NCBI RefSeq assembly: GCF_002913745.1
Contig: NZ_PPCG01000030.1
Coordinates: forward strand, 1-64,000
From: Campylobacter concisus
Lineage (GTDB): Bacteria > Campylobacterota > Campylobacteria > Campylobacterales > Campylobacteraceae
DNA: 64,000 bases
Reading direction: 5' to 3'
Shown here: positions 9,312-18,670 of the stretch, piece by piece
How positions within the stretch are numbered: position 1 is the first letter of the stretch
Layout: every line of letters begins with the position of its first letter
The notes under the pieces: generated by a model
Seen by the model: only the letters and a program-made list of their open reading frames with translations
What the model was told of the DNA's origin: nothing
The model's database searches: none
Program-made: the position numbers and the translations under genes

Positions 9312-10323
9312 TTTTTGTCTGTACCTGTTTTATAAAATATTTTGCATTCTCAACTGGCACATCAGGCAAAATTCCATGACCAAGATTGAAAATATGCGGC
9401 GTGCCTTTCATCGTGCTTAAAATTTTATCCACACCTTCATCTATCGCCTTTTTGCTATATAGCCTTGTTGGCTCCATATTGCCTTGAAGGACGTATCTTG
9501 GGCTAAGTTTTTCTTTTGCTAGCTCGATCGGCGTACTCCAATCAACGCCAAAAACGTCAAATTTTCCTGAAATTTTATCCAGATAGCCACTTATTCCTTT
9601 TGGAAAAACGATGACTGGAATTTCTGGAAATTCAGCCTTAACACTATCAACTATTTTATTAATGTAGTTAAATCCAAACTCAAAATAAGCCTGCTCTTCA
9701 AGTGCAGCCGCCCAGCTATCAAAAATTTGCACGGCATTTACGCCTGCTCTTATCTGCTCTTTGACGTAAAGGATGAGAGCTTGCGTCACTTTTTCTAAAA
9801 TTTGATGTAAAAATTCTGGATTTTGATAGAGCATTTTTTTGCAGATCGCATAAGTTTTACTGCCACCACCCTCGATCATATATGTAGCTATCGTCCAAGG
9901 TGCGCCACAAAAGCCAATGAGCGCCTTATCTTTGGCTAAATTTTCTCTCGTGAGCTTGATCGTATCATAGACGTATGCTAAATTTTTAGTCGATTTTTCG
10001 ATACTTAGCACGTCAAGTGCGGCTTTATCACGCAAAGGATCTGTAAAAACTGGTCCCTCGCCCTTTTCAAAGCGCAGATCCATGCCCATTTCAAGAGGCA
10101 CAACAAGGATGTCGCTAAACAAAATCGCCGCATCAACGCCAAGAATATCAACTGGCTGAAGCGTGACCTCGCTAGCCTTTTTATAGTCTTTACAAAGTGA
10201 TAAAAAGCCCCCTGCTTTAGCTCTTACAGCCATATATTCTGGCAGATATCTACCAGCTTGGCGCATCATCCAAACAGGCGTATATGGGGTCGGTTTTTTA
10301 AGGCAAGCGTCTATGAAAATCAT
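9301..10323 (-). CDS. hemE: Uroporphyrinogen decarboxylase
   Basis: Cytoplasmic enzyme removing four carboxyl groups from uroporphyrinogen III to give coproporphyrinogen III in haem synthesis. The N-terminal [15 protein letters not shown] is the HemE signature, and [15 protein letters not shown] with GGSKTYA follows. ATG at 10323 is preferred: it is 8 bases from AAAGGA, while a TTG one codon earlier adds only Met. Length 340 is normal. It heads a small operon with the radical SAM protein and pyridoxal kinase. Confidence 0.97.
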   Translation of the reverse strand: MIFIDACLKKPTPYTPVWMMRQAGRYLPEYMAVRAKAGGFLSLCKDYKKASEVTLQPVDILGVDAAILFSDILVVPLEMGMDLRFEKGEGPVFTDPLRDKAALDVLSIEKSTKNLAYVYDTIKLTRENLAKDKALIGFCGAPWTIATYMIEGGGSKTYAICKKMLYQNPEFLHQILEKVTQALILYVKEQIRAGVNAVQIFDSWAAALEEQAYFEFGFNYINKIVDSVKAEFPEIPVIVFPKGISGYLDKISGKFDVFGVDWSTPIELAKEKLSPRYVLQGNMEPTRLYSKKAIDEGVDKILSTMKGTPHIFNLGHGILPDVPVENAKYFIKQVQTKSAR

Positions 10324-10393
10324 CAAATTTCCTTTAAATTTTTAAATGGATATTATCTAAAAATAGCTAAAGAAAAGATGTAGGAGAAATTTT

Positions 10394-10409
10394 AAGCGTA
10401 AAAACGCTT
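10394..10409 (-). terminator. Possible terminator after the yqhA-like gene
   Basis: The hairpin AAGCGT-TTTT-ACGCTT lies 6 bases past the stop codon of the YqhA-like gene. The T-tract after it is poor, so the call is tentative. Confidence 0.4.
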
Positions 10410-10415
10410 AAAATT

Positions 10416-10922
10416 TTAGTGATCTCCCTTGTGAAGAAAGTAAAGTCCAAGGCAAAGCGCTAGGATAGAAGCCGCAAGATAGGTCATTTCAAGCGGAGTT
10501 GTGAAGTTTGCGTGAAGCACCCTTTGGAAGAAATTTACGATTAAAACCATGACGATCACTTTGCCAAGCTTGTCTTTTAGCTCATCAAGTGAATGCACTT
10601 CAAGCACCTTGCTCTGCTTTGACTGCTTTAGCTGTGTGATCTCTGAGATAAAAAGCTCGTAAATTCCGAAGCTAAATATATAAAGAACAAGCGCCATCAA
10701 GTAAAGATCGATCGCTCCAACTATCTCGCCAACGACTTCTGAGTGGAAATTTTCAACGTGAAAATCTGCAGCAAAGAAATATTTATAAACCTCTAAAAGC
10801 ACCTTGCCGACATCATAACTTGCGATGATGAAAAGCACGATCGCACCTAAAAGTCCAAAGACTACTGGAAAAAGCGTGAAACTGTTGCTTGCAAGCAAAA
10901 TTCTCTCGAATATTTTACGCAA
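10416..10922 (-). CDS. YqhA/UPF0114 family membrane protein
   Basis: Integral membrane protein of 168 residues with about four hydrophobic segments (roughly 15-35, 70-95, 122-140 and 145-163). The start FERILLASNSFTLFPVVFGL and the internal DLYLMALVLYIFSFGIYELF are characteristic of UPF0114 (YqhA), whose function is unknown. The start is TTG at 10922, 6 bases after AAGGG; no ATG is available nearby. It stands alone between asd and hemE. Confidence 0.8.
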   Translation of the reverse strand: MRKIFERILLASNSFTLFPVVFGLLGAIVLFIIASYDVGKVLLEVYKYFFAADFHVENFHSEVVGEIVGAIDLYLMALVLYIFSFGIYELFISEITQLKQSKQSKVLEVHSLDELKDKLGKVIVMVLIVNFFQRVLHANFTTPLEMTYLAASILALCLGLYFLHKGDH

Positions 10923-11015
10923 TAAAAACCCTTTTTGTGAAATTTAAAAAAGGGTGTATTTTATAGTTTTTTCCTTAAAATTTAGGTGCAAAATCGCAAT
11001 TAATTTTAATGCAAA

Positions 11016-12041
11016 CTACTCCTGCATCGCTATCCATTTTTGTGCGATCCTAACGGCATTTGTCGCAGCTCCTACGCGGATCTGATCGGCACTGCACCAA
11101 AGGTGAAGCACATTTGCTCTAAAGTTATCAACCCTGATCCTGCCAACATAAGTCTCGTTTGTATCGCTTGAGATAGTAGGCATCGGATACTCTTTTTTAG
11201 CCGGATTATCGACTACGACGACACTTGGAGCTTTGTTTAAAACCTCTCTTGCCGCATCTGCGCTCACGTCTTTGTCAAAATGGATAGTGATCGCCTCAGA
11301 GTGGCTTCTAAGCACTGGCACACGCACGCAAGTTGCGCTCACTTCGATATCTTTGTGAAGGATCTTTTGTGTTTCATTGACCATTTTCATCTCTTCTTTT
11401 GTGTAGTCATTATCCAAAAAGACGTCGATGTGTGGGATCACGTTTAGCGCTAGGCGGTGCGCAAAGACCTTTGGCTCGCACTCATCAAGCTTAAATTCAA
11501 AAAACTTTTGCATCTGAACAACAAGCTCCTCCATGCCCTCTTTGCCAGCGCCACTTGCTGCTTGATAGGTAGAAACATCGACCCTGTTGATGCCAAAAGC
11601 GTCATTTAGGGGCTTTAAAATTTGAACCATTTGGATGGTTGAGCAGTTTGGATTAGCGATGATGCCGCGGTTTTTCCACATGGCAATGTCACTTGGGTTA
11701 CACTCAGGCACAACTAGCGGGATATCTTTATCCATCCTAAAATGGCTGGTGTTATCGATGACAACAGCGCCACTGTCAGCTGCAAATTTGGCAAATTTCT
11801 CTGAAACTGAGCCGCCTGCACTAAAAAATGCGATATCGATCTCGTGCTCGCTAAAAACTTTCTCGGTTAGCTCTTTTACTTTGTAGTGTTTGCCCTTAAA
11901 TTCGATCTCCATGCCAACGCTCTTTGCGCTTGCAAGTGGCAAAAGCTCACCAACTGGGAAATCAACCTCCTCCATAACTCTAAAAAGCTCTTCGCCGACC
12001 GCTCCAGTAGCACCAACGACCGCTACGTTAAATTTTCTCAT
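11016..12041 (-). CDS. asd: Aspartate-semialdehyde dehydrogenase
   Basis: NADPH-dependent reduction of aspartyl phosphate to aspartate semialdehyde, the branch point to lysine/diaminopimelate, threonine and methionine. The N-terminal VAVVGATGAVGEEL is the nucleotide-binding loop; ANPNCSTIQM contains the catalytic Cys, and RVPVLRSHSEA is the substrate region. The frame stays open upstream to 12095, but ATG at 12041 is chosen because AAGGAG lies 6 bases before it and homologues begin at this point. Product 341 residues. Confidence 0.96.
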   Translation of the reverse strand: MRKFNVAVVGATGAVGEELFRVMEEVDFPVGELLPLASAKSVGMEIEFKGKHYKVKELTEKVFSEHEIDIAFFSAGGSVSEKFAKFAADSGAVVIDNTSHFRMDKDIPLVVPECNPSDIAMWKNRGIIANPNCSTIQMVQILKPLNDAFGINRVDVSTYQAASGAGKEGMEELVVQMQKFFEFKLDECEPKVFAHRLALNVIPHIDVFLDNDYTKEEMKMVNETQKILHKDIEVSATCVRVPVLRSHSEAITIHFDKDVSADAAREVLNKAPSVVVVDNPAKKEYPMPTISSDTNETYVGRIRVDNFRANVLHLWCSADQIRVGAATNAVRIAQKWIAMQE

Positions 12042-12111
12042 CTGCTCTCCTTGGTTTCTTTTAATTTTCTTAATTTGCATAATTTTACTAGCCAAAAACT
12101 TAAATTTTTAC

Positions 12112-13266
12112 CTATTTTTTACTTCTTGCTTGCAAAAATAGATCTTTTGGCAAAATTTCATCGCCCTCGCTTAGTATCGCTGCACGCTGCACGACCGAGA
12201 TGAGCTCTCTTATGTTACCTGGATAGTCGTAGCCTAAAAGCTCCTCTTTGGCTGCTTTTGAAAAATTTTTAGCCTCAAAGCCATACTCTTTGCAGCATTT
12301 GTCCAAAGCATCCTGCGCGATAGGCAAAATTTCATCCTTTCGCTCGCGAAGTGGCGGGATGAAAAGCGGAATCGTGTTTAGGCGGTAGAAAAGATCCTCT
12401 CTAAATCTGCCCTCCCTCATCGCAAGCTCTAAATTTGCATTTGTAGCGCAGATGATGCGAACGTCTATCTTTTCGCTCTTTGTAGCGCCAAGTCTTGTTA
12501 TCTCGCGCTCCTGCAAAGCACGAAGCAGCTTTGGCTGTAAATTTATAGGCATCTCGCCGATCTCATCTAAAAATAGCGTCCCGCCATTTGCCAGCTCAAA
12601 CTGCCCTTTTTTGGTAGTCGCTGCATCTGTAAATGCGCCTTTTTCAAAGCCAAAAAGCTCACTTTCTATCAAATTTTCAGGGATCGCAGCCATATTTAAA
12701 GCGATAAATGCCGCATCTTTTCTAGGTGAGTTTGCGTGGATAAATTTAGCAAAGACCTCCTTGCCAACGCCGCTTTCGCCACTAAGCATTATTGAGGCGT
12801 CAGTTCTTGCAGCTTTTAGCGCGATATTTAGCGTGGCTTCTAGCGCTTTTGAGCTAGCTAAAAAGCCGTTATTTTCGCTTTTAGTTTCAACTTTTTTTAT
12901 ACTTTTTGGAGTCTTTTGTTTTAGCGCCTCTACCCTTTTTATCGCCTCATATAGCGTTGAGATGTCAAATGGTTTTGTTAAAAAGTCCTTCACGCCAAGC
13001 CTAACGCTCTCGATCGCCTTGTTAAGTGTGGCGTTTCCAGTCATTATGATGACGTCAAATTTGCCGTTTAACTCTTTAATAAACTCAAGTCCGTCCATCT
13101 TTGGCATGTTTATGTCGGTGATTATTAGATCAGTGTCGTCGCTTAGCTTTTTTAGAGCCTCAACTGCGCTCTTGTAACTCTTGATGTTTAGCTCGTCGTA
13201 CTCACCAAGCGCGATCTCAAGCGACTTTCGCATATTGATGTCATCTTCTACTATGACGATATTCAT
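12112..13266 (-). CDS. flgR: Sigma-54 response regulator FlgR, lacking a DNA-binding domain
   Basis: NtrC-type activator. The receiver domain spans about 1-118, with acidic Asp8-Asp9 and phospho-acceptor Asp51. The AAA+ domain follows, with GESGVGKE, a sigma-54 contact loop GAFTDA (the family consensus is GAFTGA), GGTLFLDEIGEM and NIREL. The protein ends at residue 384, just after the AAA+ lid, so there is no Fis-type helix-turn-helix. By known Campylobacter/Helicobacter biology it activates sigma-54 flagellar genes with the kinase FlgS. Upstream neighbours flgQ and flgP support the name. Confidence 0.92.
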   Translation of the reverse strand: MNIVIVEDDINMRKSLEIALGEYDELNIKSYKSAVEALKKLSDDTDLIITDINMPKMDGLEFIKELNGKFDVIIMTGNATLNKAIESVRLGVKDFLTKPFDISTLYEAIKRVEALKQKTPKSIKKVETKSENNGFLASSKALEATLNIALKAARTDASIMLSGESGVGKEVFAKFIHANSPRKDAAFIALNMAAIPENLIESELFGFEKGAFTDAATTKKGQFELANGGTLFLDEIGEMPINLQPKLLRALQEREITRLGATKSEKIDVRIICATNANLELAMREGRFREDLFYRLNTIPLFIPPLRERKDEILPIAQDALDKCCKEYGFEAKNFSKAAKEELLGYDYPGNIRELISVVQRAAILSEGDEILPKDLFLQARSKK

Positions 13267-13278
13267 TTGATCTCTTTT

Positions 13279-13671
13279 TTATTGAAGTGTGCCGATGATA
13301 GCGGATTTTGGCTTAAATTCCACCATAAATCTAACTGGCAAAATTTTCAAATTTGAAGCGTTTGAGACATGTGCATTTTTGACATTTAGCTCATTTTTTA
13401 TCATCACTTTTTTTAAAGCAAAGCAGTCAAAAATTTCATCTTTGTGTAAATTTAAAAAGCCAAGAGTTGTGGTGTTTTCATCTTTAAAAGCATCTATCTG
13501 GCAAAGAAATTTTGGTTTTGGATTTGGCGAGAGGGTCATCGCCTTTGAAAAAGAAATTTCCTCAAAGGAAACTATTTGATTTTTCGTATCGACCTTCGCC
13601 CAGAAGATAAACTCCTCCAGGCAAAAGGCGAAATTTAAAAGTATCGTTAGTAAGAAAAGACTTCTCGCCAC
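13279..13671 (-). CDS. flgQ: FlgQ-like motility protein
   Basis: A 130-residue protein with a clear Sec signal peptide (RSLFLLTILLNFAFC) and little other recognisable sequence. Its place between flgP and flgR matches the flgP-flgQ pair that C. jejuni needs for a working flagellar motor disk, so the name rests on context and size. The start is GTG at 13671, and it overlaps the end of flgP by 25 bases. Confidence 0.72.
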   Translation of the reverse strand: MARSLFLLTILLNFAFCLEEFIFWAKVDTKNQIVSFEEISFSKAMTLSPNPKPKFLCQIDAFKDENTTTLGFLNLHKDEIFDCFALKKVMIKNELNVKNAHVSNASNLKILPVRFMVEFKPKSAIIGTLQ

Positions 13672-14147
13672 TTATCTTCGTCTATCTTAAGCTCCATATT
13701 TACCTTATAAAGCCCGTCTTTGAAATTTTCATTCACGATCTTTGCGTTTTTAACAAGGCCTTGAACCTTTGAAGTGATAGATGAGTCGTTTAGCATCGCG
13801 TCTCTTACGGTGTCTTCAGCATTGATCTTTACACCGTAAAGCTTGCCTGCAAGCTGCGAATAAGCATCAGCCATCGCTGCTCTTTTTGCAAGAGTGACTG
13901 ACTGAGCGTATGAGAGCGAATTTAGCGGAGCTATGCCCTCGCCTGTGGCTCTAAAAGTGGTCTCTCTTGGAGCGCTATCATATATCATCTTCTCTTTTTT
14001 CATCACCTCTCTAAGATCGTCTTTATCGACCTTTTGGATGACTACGTTGCGGTTTGATGTGCTAGTTGGCTCGCCCATAAAGCCATTAAATGAGCAGCCG
14101 CCAAAAATAGCAATCATCAAAGCAAAAGATAAAATTTTAACCTTCAT
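13647..14147 (-). CDS. flgP: FlgP/LPP20-type outer-membrane lipoprotein
   Basis: The N-terminus is a lipoprotein signal ending IFGGC, with the lipid-modified Cys near residue 18. The central AEGIA-like region (RATGEGIAP, then LAKRAAMADAYSQLAGKLYG) is the LPP20/FlgP signature. FlgP forms the large basal disk of the Campylobacter motor. ATG at 14147 is preferred, 6 bases after AAGG; a TTG two codons upstream is possible. It lies downstream of gyrA in the same direction and overlaps flgQ. Confidence 0.86.
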   Translation of the reverse strand: MKVKILSFALMIAIFGGCSFNGFMGEPTSTSNRNVVIQKVDKDDLREVMKKEKMIYDSAPRETTFRATGEGIAPLNSLSYAQSVTLAKRAAMADAYSQLAGKLYGVKINAEDTVRDAMLNDSSITSKVQGLVKNAKIVNENFKDGLYKVNMELKIDEDKWREVFSY

Positions 14148-14191
14148 AAACAACCTTTTTTATGCTTTTATTTAAAATTTAATAGCAAAAT

Positions 14192-16813
14192 TTATTCCAA
14201 AAGCCCCATATCTTCGCTTGGTGCTTCATCTTCATCTTCGCCATCATCTGCTTTAGGGCATCTTGCGATACTTACAACATCATCGCCATCTACATTTACG
14301 ACGATCACGCCGCTTGTATTACGTCCTGCTTTGCGGATGCTTTGCATATCAACCCTTATCATCTTGCCGCTTGATGTTAGAGCCATAAGATCTTGCTCTT
14401 CATCAACCATCACAACGCCCACAAGATCGCCTGTTCTGCTTGTTAGTTTCATGCATATGACGCCTTTGCCGCCGCGGTTTGTCAAGCGGTACTCGTCAGC
14501 GGTTGTGCGCTTACCGATACCTTTTTGAGATATGCTTAAAATTTCTTGGTCATTGCTTTCGATAACTGCTGCGCCTACGACCTCGTCGCCTGGCTCTTTA
14601 AATTTGATACCAGTTACGCCGCGTGCAGTTCTTCCCATTTGGCGAACCTTGCTGATCTTAAATTTAAGACACATACCCTTTTTAGTAACGACAAATAGCA
14701 TTATCTCATCGCCTGAGTTTGCGTCCTCTTCAGCATTTACATTATCTTCATCGATCTCGTTTTGAAGCTCTTCAACTTCAAGCACCTCTGTCTCTACGCT
14801 TAGCTCATTTTCAGGGTCGGTGACCGGCATATCATCGTATGTTTGAGCGATGAGCGCAGTTACTAGCTCGTCGTTCTCATCGAGGCTTATCGCTCTTACG
14901 CCAACTGAGCGGATGTTTTTAAATTCGCTTAAATTTGTGCGTTTTACGATGCCATTTTTAGTGAAGAATGCTAGCGATTTGCTCTCGTCAAAGTCAGTCG
15001 TTGGTATGATCGCTTTGATCTTCTCATCAGGCTGCAACTGGATCAAATTTACAACTGCTTTGCCCTTTGCTGTGCGACTTCCCTCTGGGATCTTATAGAC
15101 TTTTAGCCAATAAAGCTGTCCGCGGTCTGTCACAAACATGAGCGTATCGTGGGTATTTGAAGTAAAGAAGCTCTCTATAAAGTCATCATCGTATGTCGTG
15201 ACCGCTACTTTGCCCTTGCCGCCGCGTTTTTGCTTCTCGTACTGCTTGCTTGGCACACGCTTGATGTAGCCGCGGTGAGTTATGGTTACGACCATATTTT
15301 CATTTGGTATAAGATCTTCGATGTCGATATCATCGTAGTCATCAACGATCTCAGTCACTCTTGGTACTTTAAATTTATTTTTGATCTCAAGAAGCTCTTC
15401 TTTGATCAAATTTTCAAGCAATGTCTCGCTCTTTAAAATTTCATCAAGTCTTGCGATCTCAGCCATAAGCTCAGCTAGCTCGGCCTCTAGTTTTTCTCTC
15501 TCTAGGCCTGTAAGCTTGCTTAGACGCATATCAAGGATAGCGTTTGCTTGAAGTTCTGAGAGGTTAAATTTGCTCATCAAGCCTTCTCTAGCAACCGCCG
15601 TATCAGCACTATTTCTAATAAGCTCGATCACCTCGTCGATGTTATCAAGTGCGATCTTTAGACCCTCTAAGATGTGGGCTCTTGCGCGCGCTTTTTCAAG
15701 CTCAAATATCGTTCTTCTAATGATAACGGTTTTTCTGTGATTTAAAAATAGCTTAAGTAGCTCGATAAGGTTAAATACCTTTGGCTCTTTGTTATTAATA
15801 GCAAGCATAATAACGCCAAAAGTGCTCTCCATCGTAGTTGATTTAAAGAGATTATTTAGCACGATGTCGCTCATAGCGTCGCGTTTTAGCTCGATGACTA
15901 CGCGGATGCCGTCCTTGTCTGACTCATCTCTAACCTCGCTAATGCCATCTATCTGCTTATCTTTTACAAGCTCGGCGATCTGCTCGATGAGCCTTGCTTT
16001 GTTTGTTTGATATGGTAGCTCGTCGATTACTATGACGTCTTTGTTTGGCTTTTTTTCTATGTGAGTTTTGGCTCTTAGCTTGACCCTGCCACGACCTGTG
16101 CGGTAGGCCTCTATGATGCCTTTTTTACCAAAGATGATACCGCCAGTTGGGAAGTCTGGACCTTTTATAAATTCCATAACCTCTTCAAGCGTCGCCTCTT
16201 TGTTTTCAAGAAGTAGTAAAAGACCGTCTATTAGCTCATCAAGGCTGTGTGGTGGGATATTTGTCGCCATACCAACCGCAATACCGCTTGAGCCGTTTAA
16301 TAATAAATTTGGCACACGGCTAGGCAAAACATCTGGCTCAACCTCTCTATCGTCGTAGTTTGGTACAAAATCAACCGTATCTTTGTCGATATCTTTTAAA
16401 AGCTCTTCAGTAAGCATGGTCATTCTAGCTTCGGTATAACGCATCGCAGCTGCGCTGTCGCCATCAATCGAGCCAAAGTTTCCTTGTCCATCAACGACTG
16501 GATAACGCATAGAAAATTTCTGAGCCATACGAACAAGTGCGTCATAAACCGCTATATCACCGTGTGGGTGGTACTTACCGATGACTTCACCGACGATACG
16601 AGCTGACTTCATATAAGCACTTCTGCTGCCAACACCGAGGTTATCCATAGCGTATAAAATTCTTCTATGAACTGGCTTTAATCCGTCTCTAGCGTCAGGC
16701 AAAGCACGTCCGACGATGACGCTCATAGAGTAGTCAAGATAGCTATTTTTTATAGAATCTTCGATATCAACTGAAGCGATATCTTGAGTTAATTCAAGTA
16801 GATTGTCTTTCAT
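14192..16813 (-). CDS. gyrA: DNA gyrase subunit A (Ile at the quinolone-resistance position)
   Basis: Type II topoisomerase subunit that, with GyrB, introduces negative supercoils. The 873-residue protein has the expected start ([23 protein letters not shown] cut here at its core), active-site Tyr126 in [10 protein letters not shown], and C-terminal beta-pinwheel repeats with the GyrA-box-like QMGRTARG and QKRGGKGK. In [14 protein letters not shown] residue 87 is Ile (codon ATA, bases 16553-16555), where related Campylobacter have Thr and E. coli Ser83; Asp91 is normal. An acidic tail (about 855-868) is present. Confidence 0.98.
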   Translation of the reverse strand: MKDNLLELTQDIASVDIEDSIKNSYLDYSMSVIVGRALPDARDGLKPVHRRILYAMDNLGVGSRSAYMKSARIVGEVIGKYHPHGDIAVYDALVRMAQKFSMRYPVVDGQGNFGSIDGDSAAAMRYTEARMTMLTEELLKDIDKDTVDFVPNYDDREVEPDVLPSRVPNLLLNGSSGIAVGMATNIPPHSLDELIDGLLLLLENKEATLEEVMEFIKGPDFPTGGIIFGKKGIIEAYRTGRGRVKLRAKTHIEKKPNKDVIVIDELPYQTNKARLIEQIAELVKDKQIDGISEVRDESDKDGIRVVIELKRDAMSDIVLNNLFKSTTMESTFGVIMLAINNKEPKVFNLIELLKLFLNHRKTVIIRRTIFELEKARARAHILEGLKIALDNIDEVIELIRNSADTAVAREGLMSKFNLSELQANAILDMRLSKLTGLEREKLEAELAELMAEIARLDEILKSETLLENLIKEELLEIKNKFKVPRVTEIVDDYDDIDIEDLIPNENMVVTITHRGYIKRVPSKQYEKQKRGGKGKVAVTTYDDDFIESFFTSNTHDTLMFVTDRGQLYWLKVYKIPEGSRTAKGKAVVNLIQLQPDEKIKAIIPTTDFDESKSLAFFTKNGIVKRTNLSEFKNIRSVGVRAISLDENDELVTALIAQTYDDMPVTDPENELSVETEVLEVEELQNEIDEDNVNAEEDANSGDEIMLFVVTKKGMCLKFKISKVRQMGRTARGVTGIKFKEPGDEVVGAAVIESNDQEILSISQKGIGKRTTADEYRLTNRGGKGVICMKLTSRTGDLVGVVMVDEEQDLMALTSSGKMIRVDMQSIRKAGRNTSGVIVVNVDGDDVVSIARCPKADDGEDEDEAPSEDMGLLE

Positions 16814-16901
16814 TTTTATCCTTAAATTTAGCTTGTGGGATTTTAGCCAAAAATTGATAAAAACTTGCTAAGAGCAAAGCGGCCTGGGTTAAATTTAACC
16901 C

Positions 16902-17726
16902 TTAAGCACGCTCGTAATATGTAGCTCCGTTTGAAAAACGCTTTGTGTAAAGCGGGGTGTATGGCACAAGATCAGCATGTCCTGCGTAGAGCCTGCCATC
17001 CGGCTTTAGAAGCTTGTGTAAACGCTCGACACACTTTAGTCTAAATTCATCGTCAAAATATATCATCATATTTCTTGAAAGGACGATATCAAATTTTCCA
17101 AGATTAAATATCGCATCATCAAAAACATTTAAAATTTTAAACTCACACCTTGGTAAAATTTCTTTTTTTATCTGGAATTTGTCATCAATTTTTGTAAAAA
17201 ATCTCTCTTTTTGAAAATCGCTTAGTCTATTTAGACTTCTTTCACTAAAAATACCTTTTTGACAGCTCGTTATAGCTTCTGAGTTTATATCGATGCCAAC
17301 GATTGAAATTTCATTTTGCTTAAAACCTAGCTCATAGGCCAGCATAGCTAGTGAATATGGCTCATCACCAGTTGAACATGGCGCACATAAAATTCTAGCC
17401 TCTCCAAGATCTTTAGCATAGTAAATAACATCTTTAAGCTGTGTCAGCTCTCTGTAAAAATATGTCTCATTTACAGTTACTAGATTTAAGATATCTTGGC
17501 GCAAATTTGAGTCATATCTTATCATCGAAACTAGATCTTTAAAGCTCTTTATCTGGCGGTTTTTAGCAAAAATGCTAATTCTTTGAAGTGTAATATCTCT
17601 CTTTGGCTCTAGATCGACCCCACAAAGTGTCTTTATAGTACTCATAAATTCGTTAAATCCATCCATGTCGCTTGGTGCTTTTACTTCCAAAGCTTCACTT
17701 CCCTTTGTATCTTTGTTAAAAAGCAT
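16902..17726 (-). CDS. cheR: Chemotaxis methyltransferase CheR
   Basis: SAM-dependent glutamate methyltransferase acting on chemoreceptors. The 274 residues contain NETYFYRE (about 95), the SAM-binding ILCAPCSTGDEPYSLAML, VGIDINSEAI, and FDIVLSRNMMIYFD followed by GRLYAGHAD, all CheR hallmarks. Its start overlaps cheB by 11 bases, so adaptation enzymes are made together. Confidence 0.95.
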   Translation of the reverse strand: MLFNKDTKGSEALEVKAPSDMDGFNEFMSTIKTLCGVDLEPKRDITLQRISIFAKNRQIKSFKDLVSMIRYDSNLRQDILNLVTVNETYFYRELTQLKDVIYYAKDLGEARILCAPCSTGDEPYSLAMLAYELGFKQNEISIVGIDINSEAITSCQKGIFSERSLNRLSDFQKERFFTKIDDKFQIKKEILPRCEFKILNVFDDAIFNLGKFDIVLSRNMMIYFDDEFRLKCVERLHKLLKPDGRLYAGHADLVPYTPLYTKRFSNGATYYERA

Positions 17727-18282
17727 TTAAAAAATCCTCCAATTCTTTTCTTATCATCATTAGATTTAACGATTTTAAATTTTGATTTAGTTCTTTAGCA
17801 CGCTTTGGCATACCATAAACTATCGCACTCTCTTCATTTTCAGCTATGCATTTTGCACCTGCTTTATAAAGCTTATCAAGCCCAGCTGCACCATCATCGC
17901 CAATGCCAGTTAGTAAAATAGCTAGCACATTTGCGCTTTTACAAATTCCAACTCCAGAGCTAAACAAAACATCTACATTTGGTGTATATATCGTTTTTTC
18001 TTCAGGATTAGGTTTTGCACTTATTGGCAAAGTTGGCGCCACTAAGGTATTTTGTTCACATATATAGACAATATTTTCTTTCAGATTCGTTTTTTCGGTC
18101 AAAATTTCAACATTTATATTGCACTCTTTTCCTATTTGTACTGCGAAAGAATGTATAAACATCTTGTTCATATGTTGAGCTATCACAATGATGGCACCAT
18201 TTAGCTTTATGTCCTTTAATAGCTTCTTAATATGTCCAGGACCACCAGTTGATGCACCAATTAATATTAATTTTTGTGCCAC
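17716..18282 (-). CDS. cheB: Chemotaxis methylesterase CheB without receiver domain
   Basis: Removes methyl groups from chemoreceptors. Only the catalytic domain is present (188 residues), with Ser11 in GASTGG, His37 in IAQHM and the Asp of TGIGDDGAAG near 130. The usual N-terminal phospho-receiver is missing, so CheA cannot control it by phosphorylation in the E. coli way; this matches what is known for Campylobacter CheB. The start is GTG at 18282, 6 bases after AAAAGG. Confidence 0.93.
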   Translation of the reverse strand: MAQKLILIGASTGGPGHIKKLLKDIKLNGAIIVIAQHMNKMFIHSFAVQIGKECNINVEILTEKTNLKENIVYICEQNTLVAPTLPISAKPNPEEKTIYTPNVDVLFSSGVGICKSANVLAILLTGIGDDGAAGLDKLYKAGAKCIAENEESAIVYGMPKRAKELNQNLKSLNLMMIRKELEDFLNAF

Positions 18283-18310
18283 AAATTACCTTTTATTTTA
18301 TTTTGTGCTT

Positions 18311-18316
18311 ACTATA
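18311..18316 (-). promoter_or_regulatory. Putative -10 box for cheBR
   Basis: TATAGT on the minus strand, 29 bases before the cheB GTG, in an AT-rich gap of 121 bases with no other feature. No -35 is evident. Confidence 0.35.
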
Positions 18317-18403
18317 TCGTCTATTTTGTATAAATTTTTACTGCTAAATATCAATAATAATTAGCAAATATATAGTGTTTTTGTGAGTACTCTTAAGGTA
18401 TTT

Positions 18404-18670
18404 TTATGATTTTTTATTTGTGATCTTATATAAAAAGCTAAATATCTCAGCCACCGCCTTATATAAATTTGGCGGTATCTCTTGATCGACCTCGACCTTG
18501 CTTAAAATTTCAATGAGATCAGGATCCTCTTTGATCGGTATGTCATGCTCTTTTGCAAGGCTTATTATCTTATTTGCTATCTCGCCAGCACCGCTTGCAA
18601 GCACCTTTGGAGCGTTATCTTGCGATCTGTTGTAGCCAAGAGCGACGGCTTTTTTCTTATTTACTTGCAT
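18404..18670 (-). CDS. Stand-alone FlhB C-terminal-domain-like protein
   Basis: An 88-residue protein matching the cytoplasmic FlhB/YscU C-terminal domain: KKKAVALGY, APKVLASGAGEIANKII, LAKEHDIPIKEDPDL and EIPPNLYKAVAEI follow the FlhB order. It lacks the membrane part and the NPTH autocleavage site, starting just about where the cleaved FlhB fragment would. ATG at 18670 overlaps the upstream FliK-like stop (TGATG), so the two are coupled. Such proteins (YlqH/FlhX type) are thought to interact with flagellar export, but the exact job is uncertain. Confidence 0.85.
   Translation of the reverse strand: MQVNKKKAVALGYNRSQDNAPKVLASGAGEIANKIISLAKEHDIPIKEDPDLIEILSKVEVDQEIPPNLYKAVAEIFSFLYKITNKKS

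Noticed and set aside
12042-12095. 18-codon N-terminal extension of asd
   Set aside because: Homologues start at the GATGAVGEE-proximal Met, and AAGGAG stands before 12041; the extension is non-conserved Lys/Ile-rich sequence.
12452-13177. Long + strand frame of 241 codons opposite flgR
   Set aside because: Ser/Phe/Ile-heavy shadow of the flgR coding strand; flgR itself shows full receiver and AAA+ motifs, and no RBS fits the + frame.
16886-16901. Palindrome GGGTTAAATTTAACCC after cheR as a terminator
   Set aside because: No room for a loop unless the core unpairs and no T-run follows; AAATTT-centred palindromes are common by chance in this genome.
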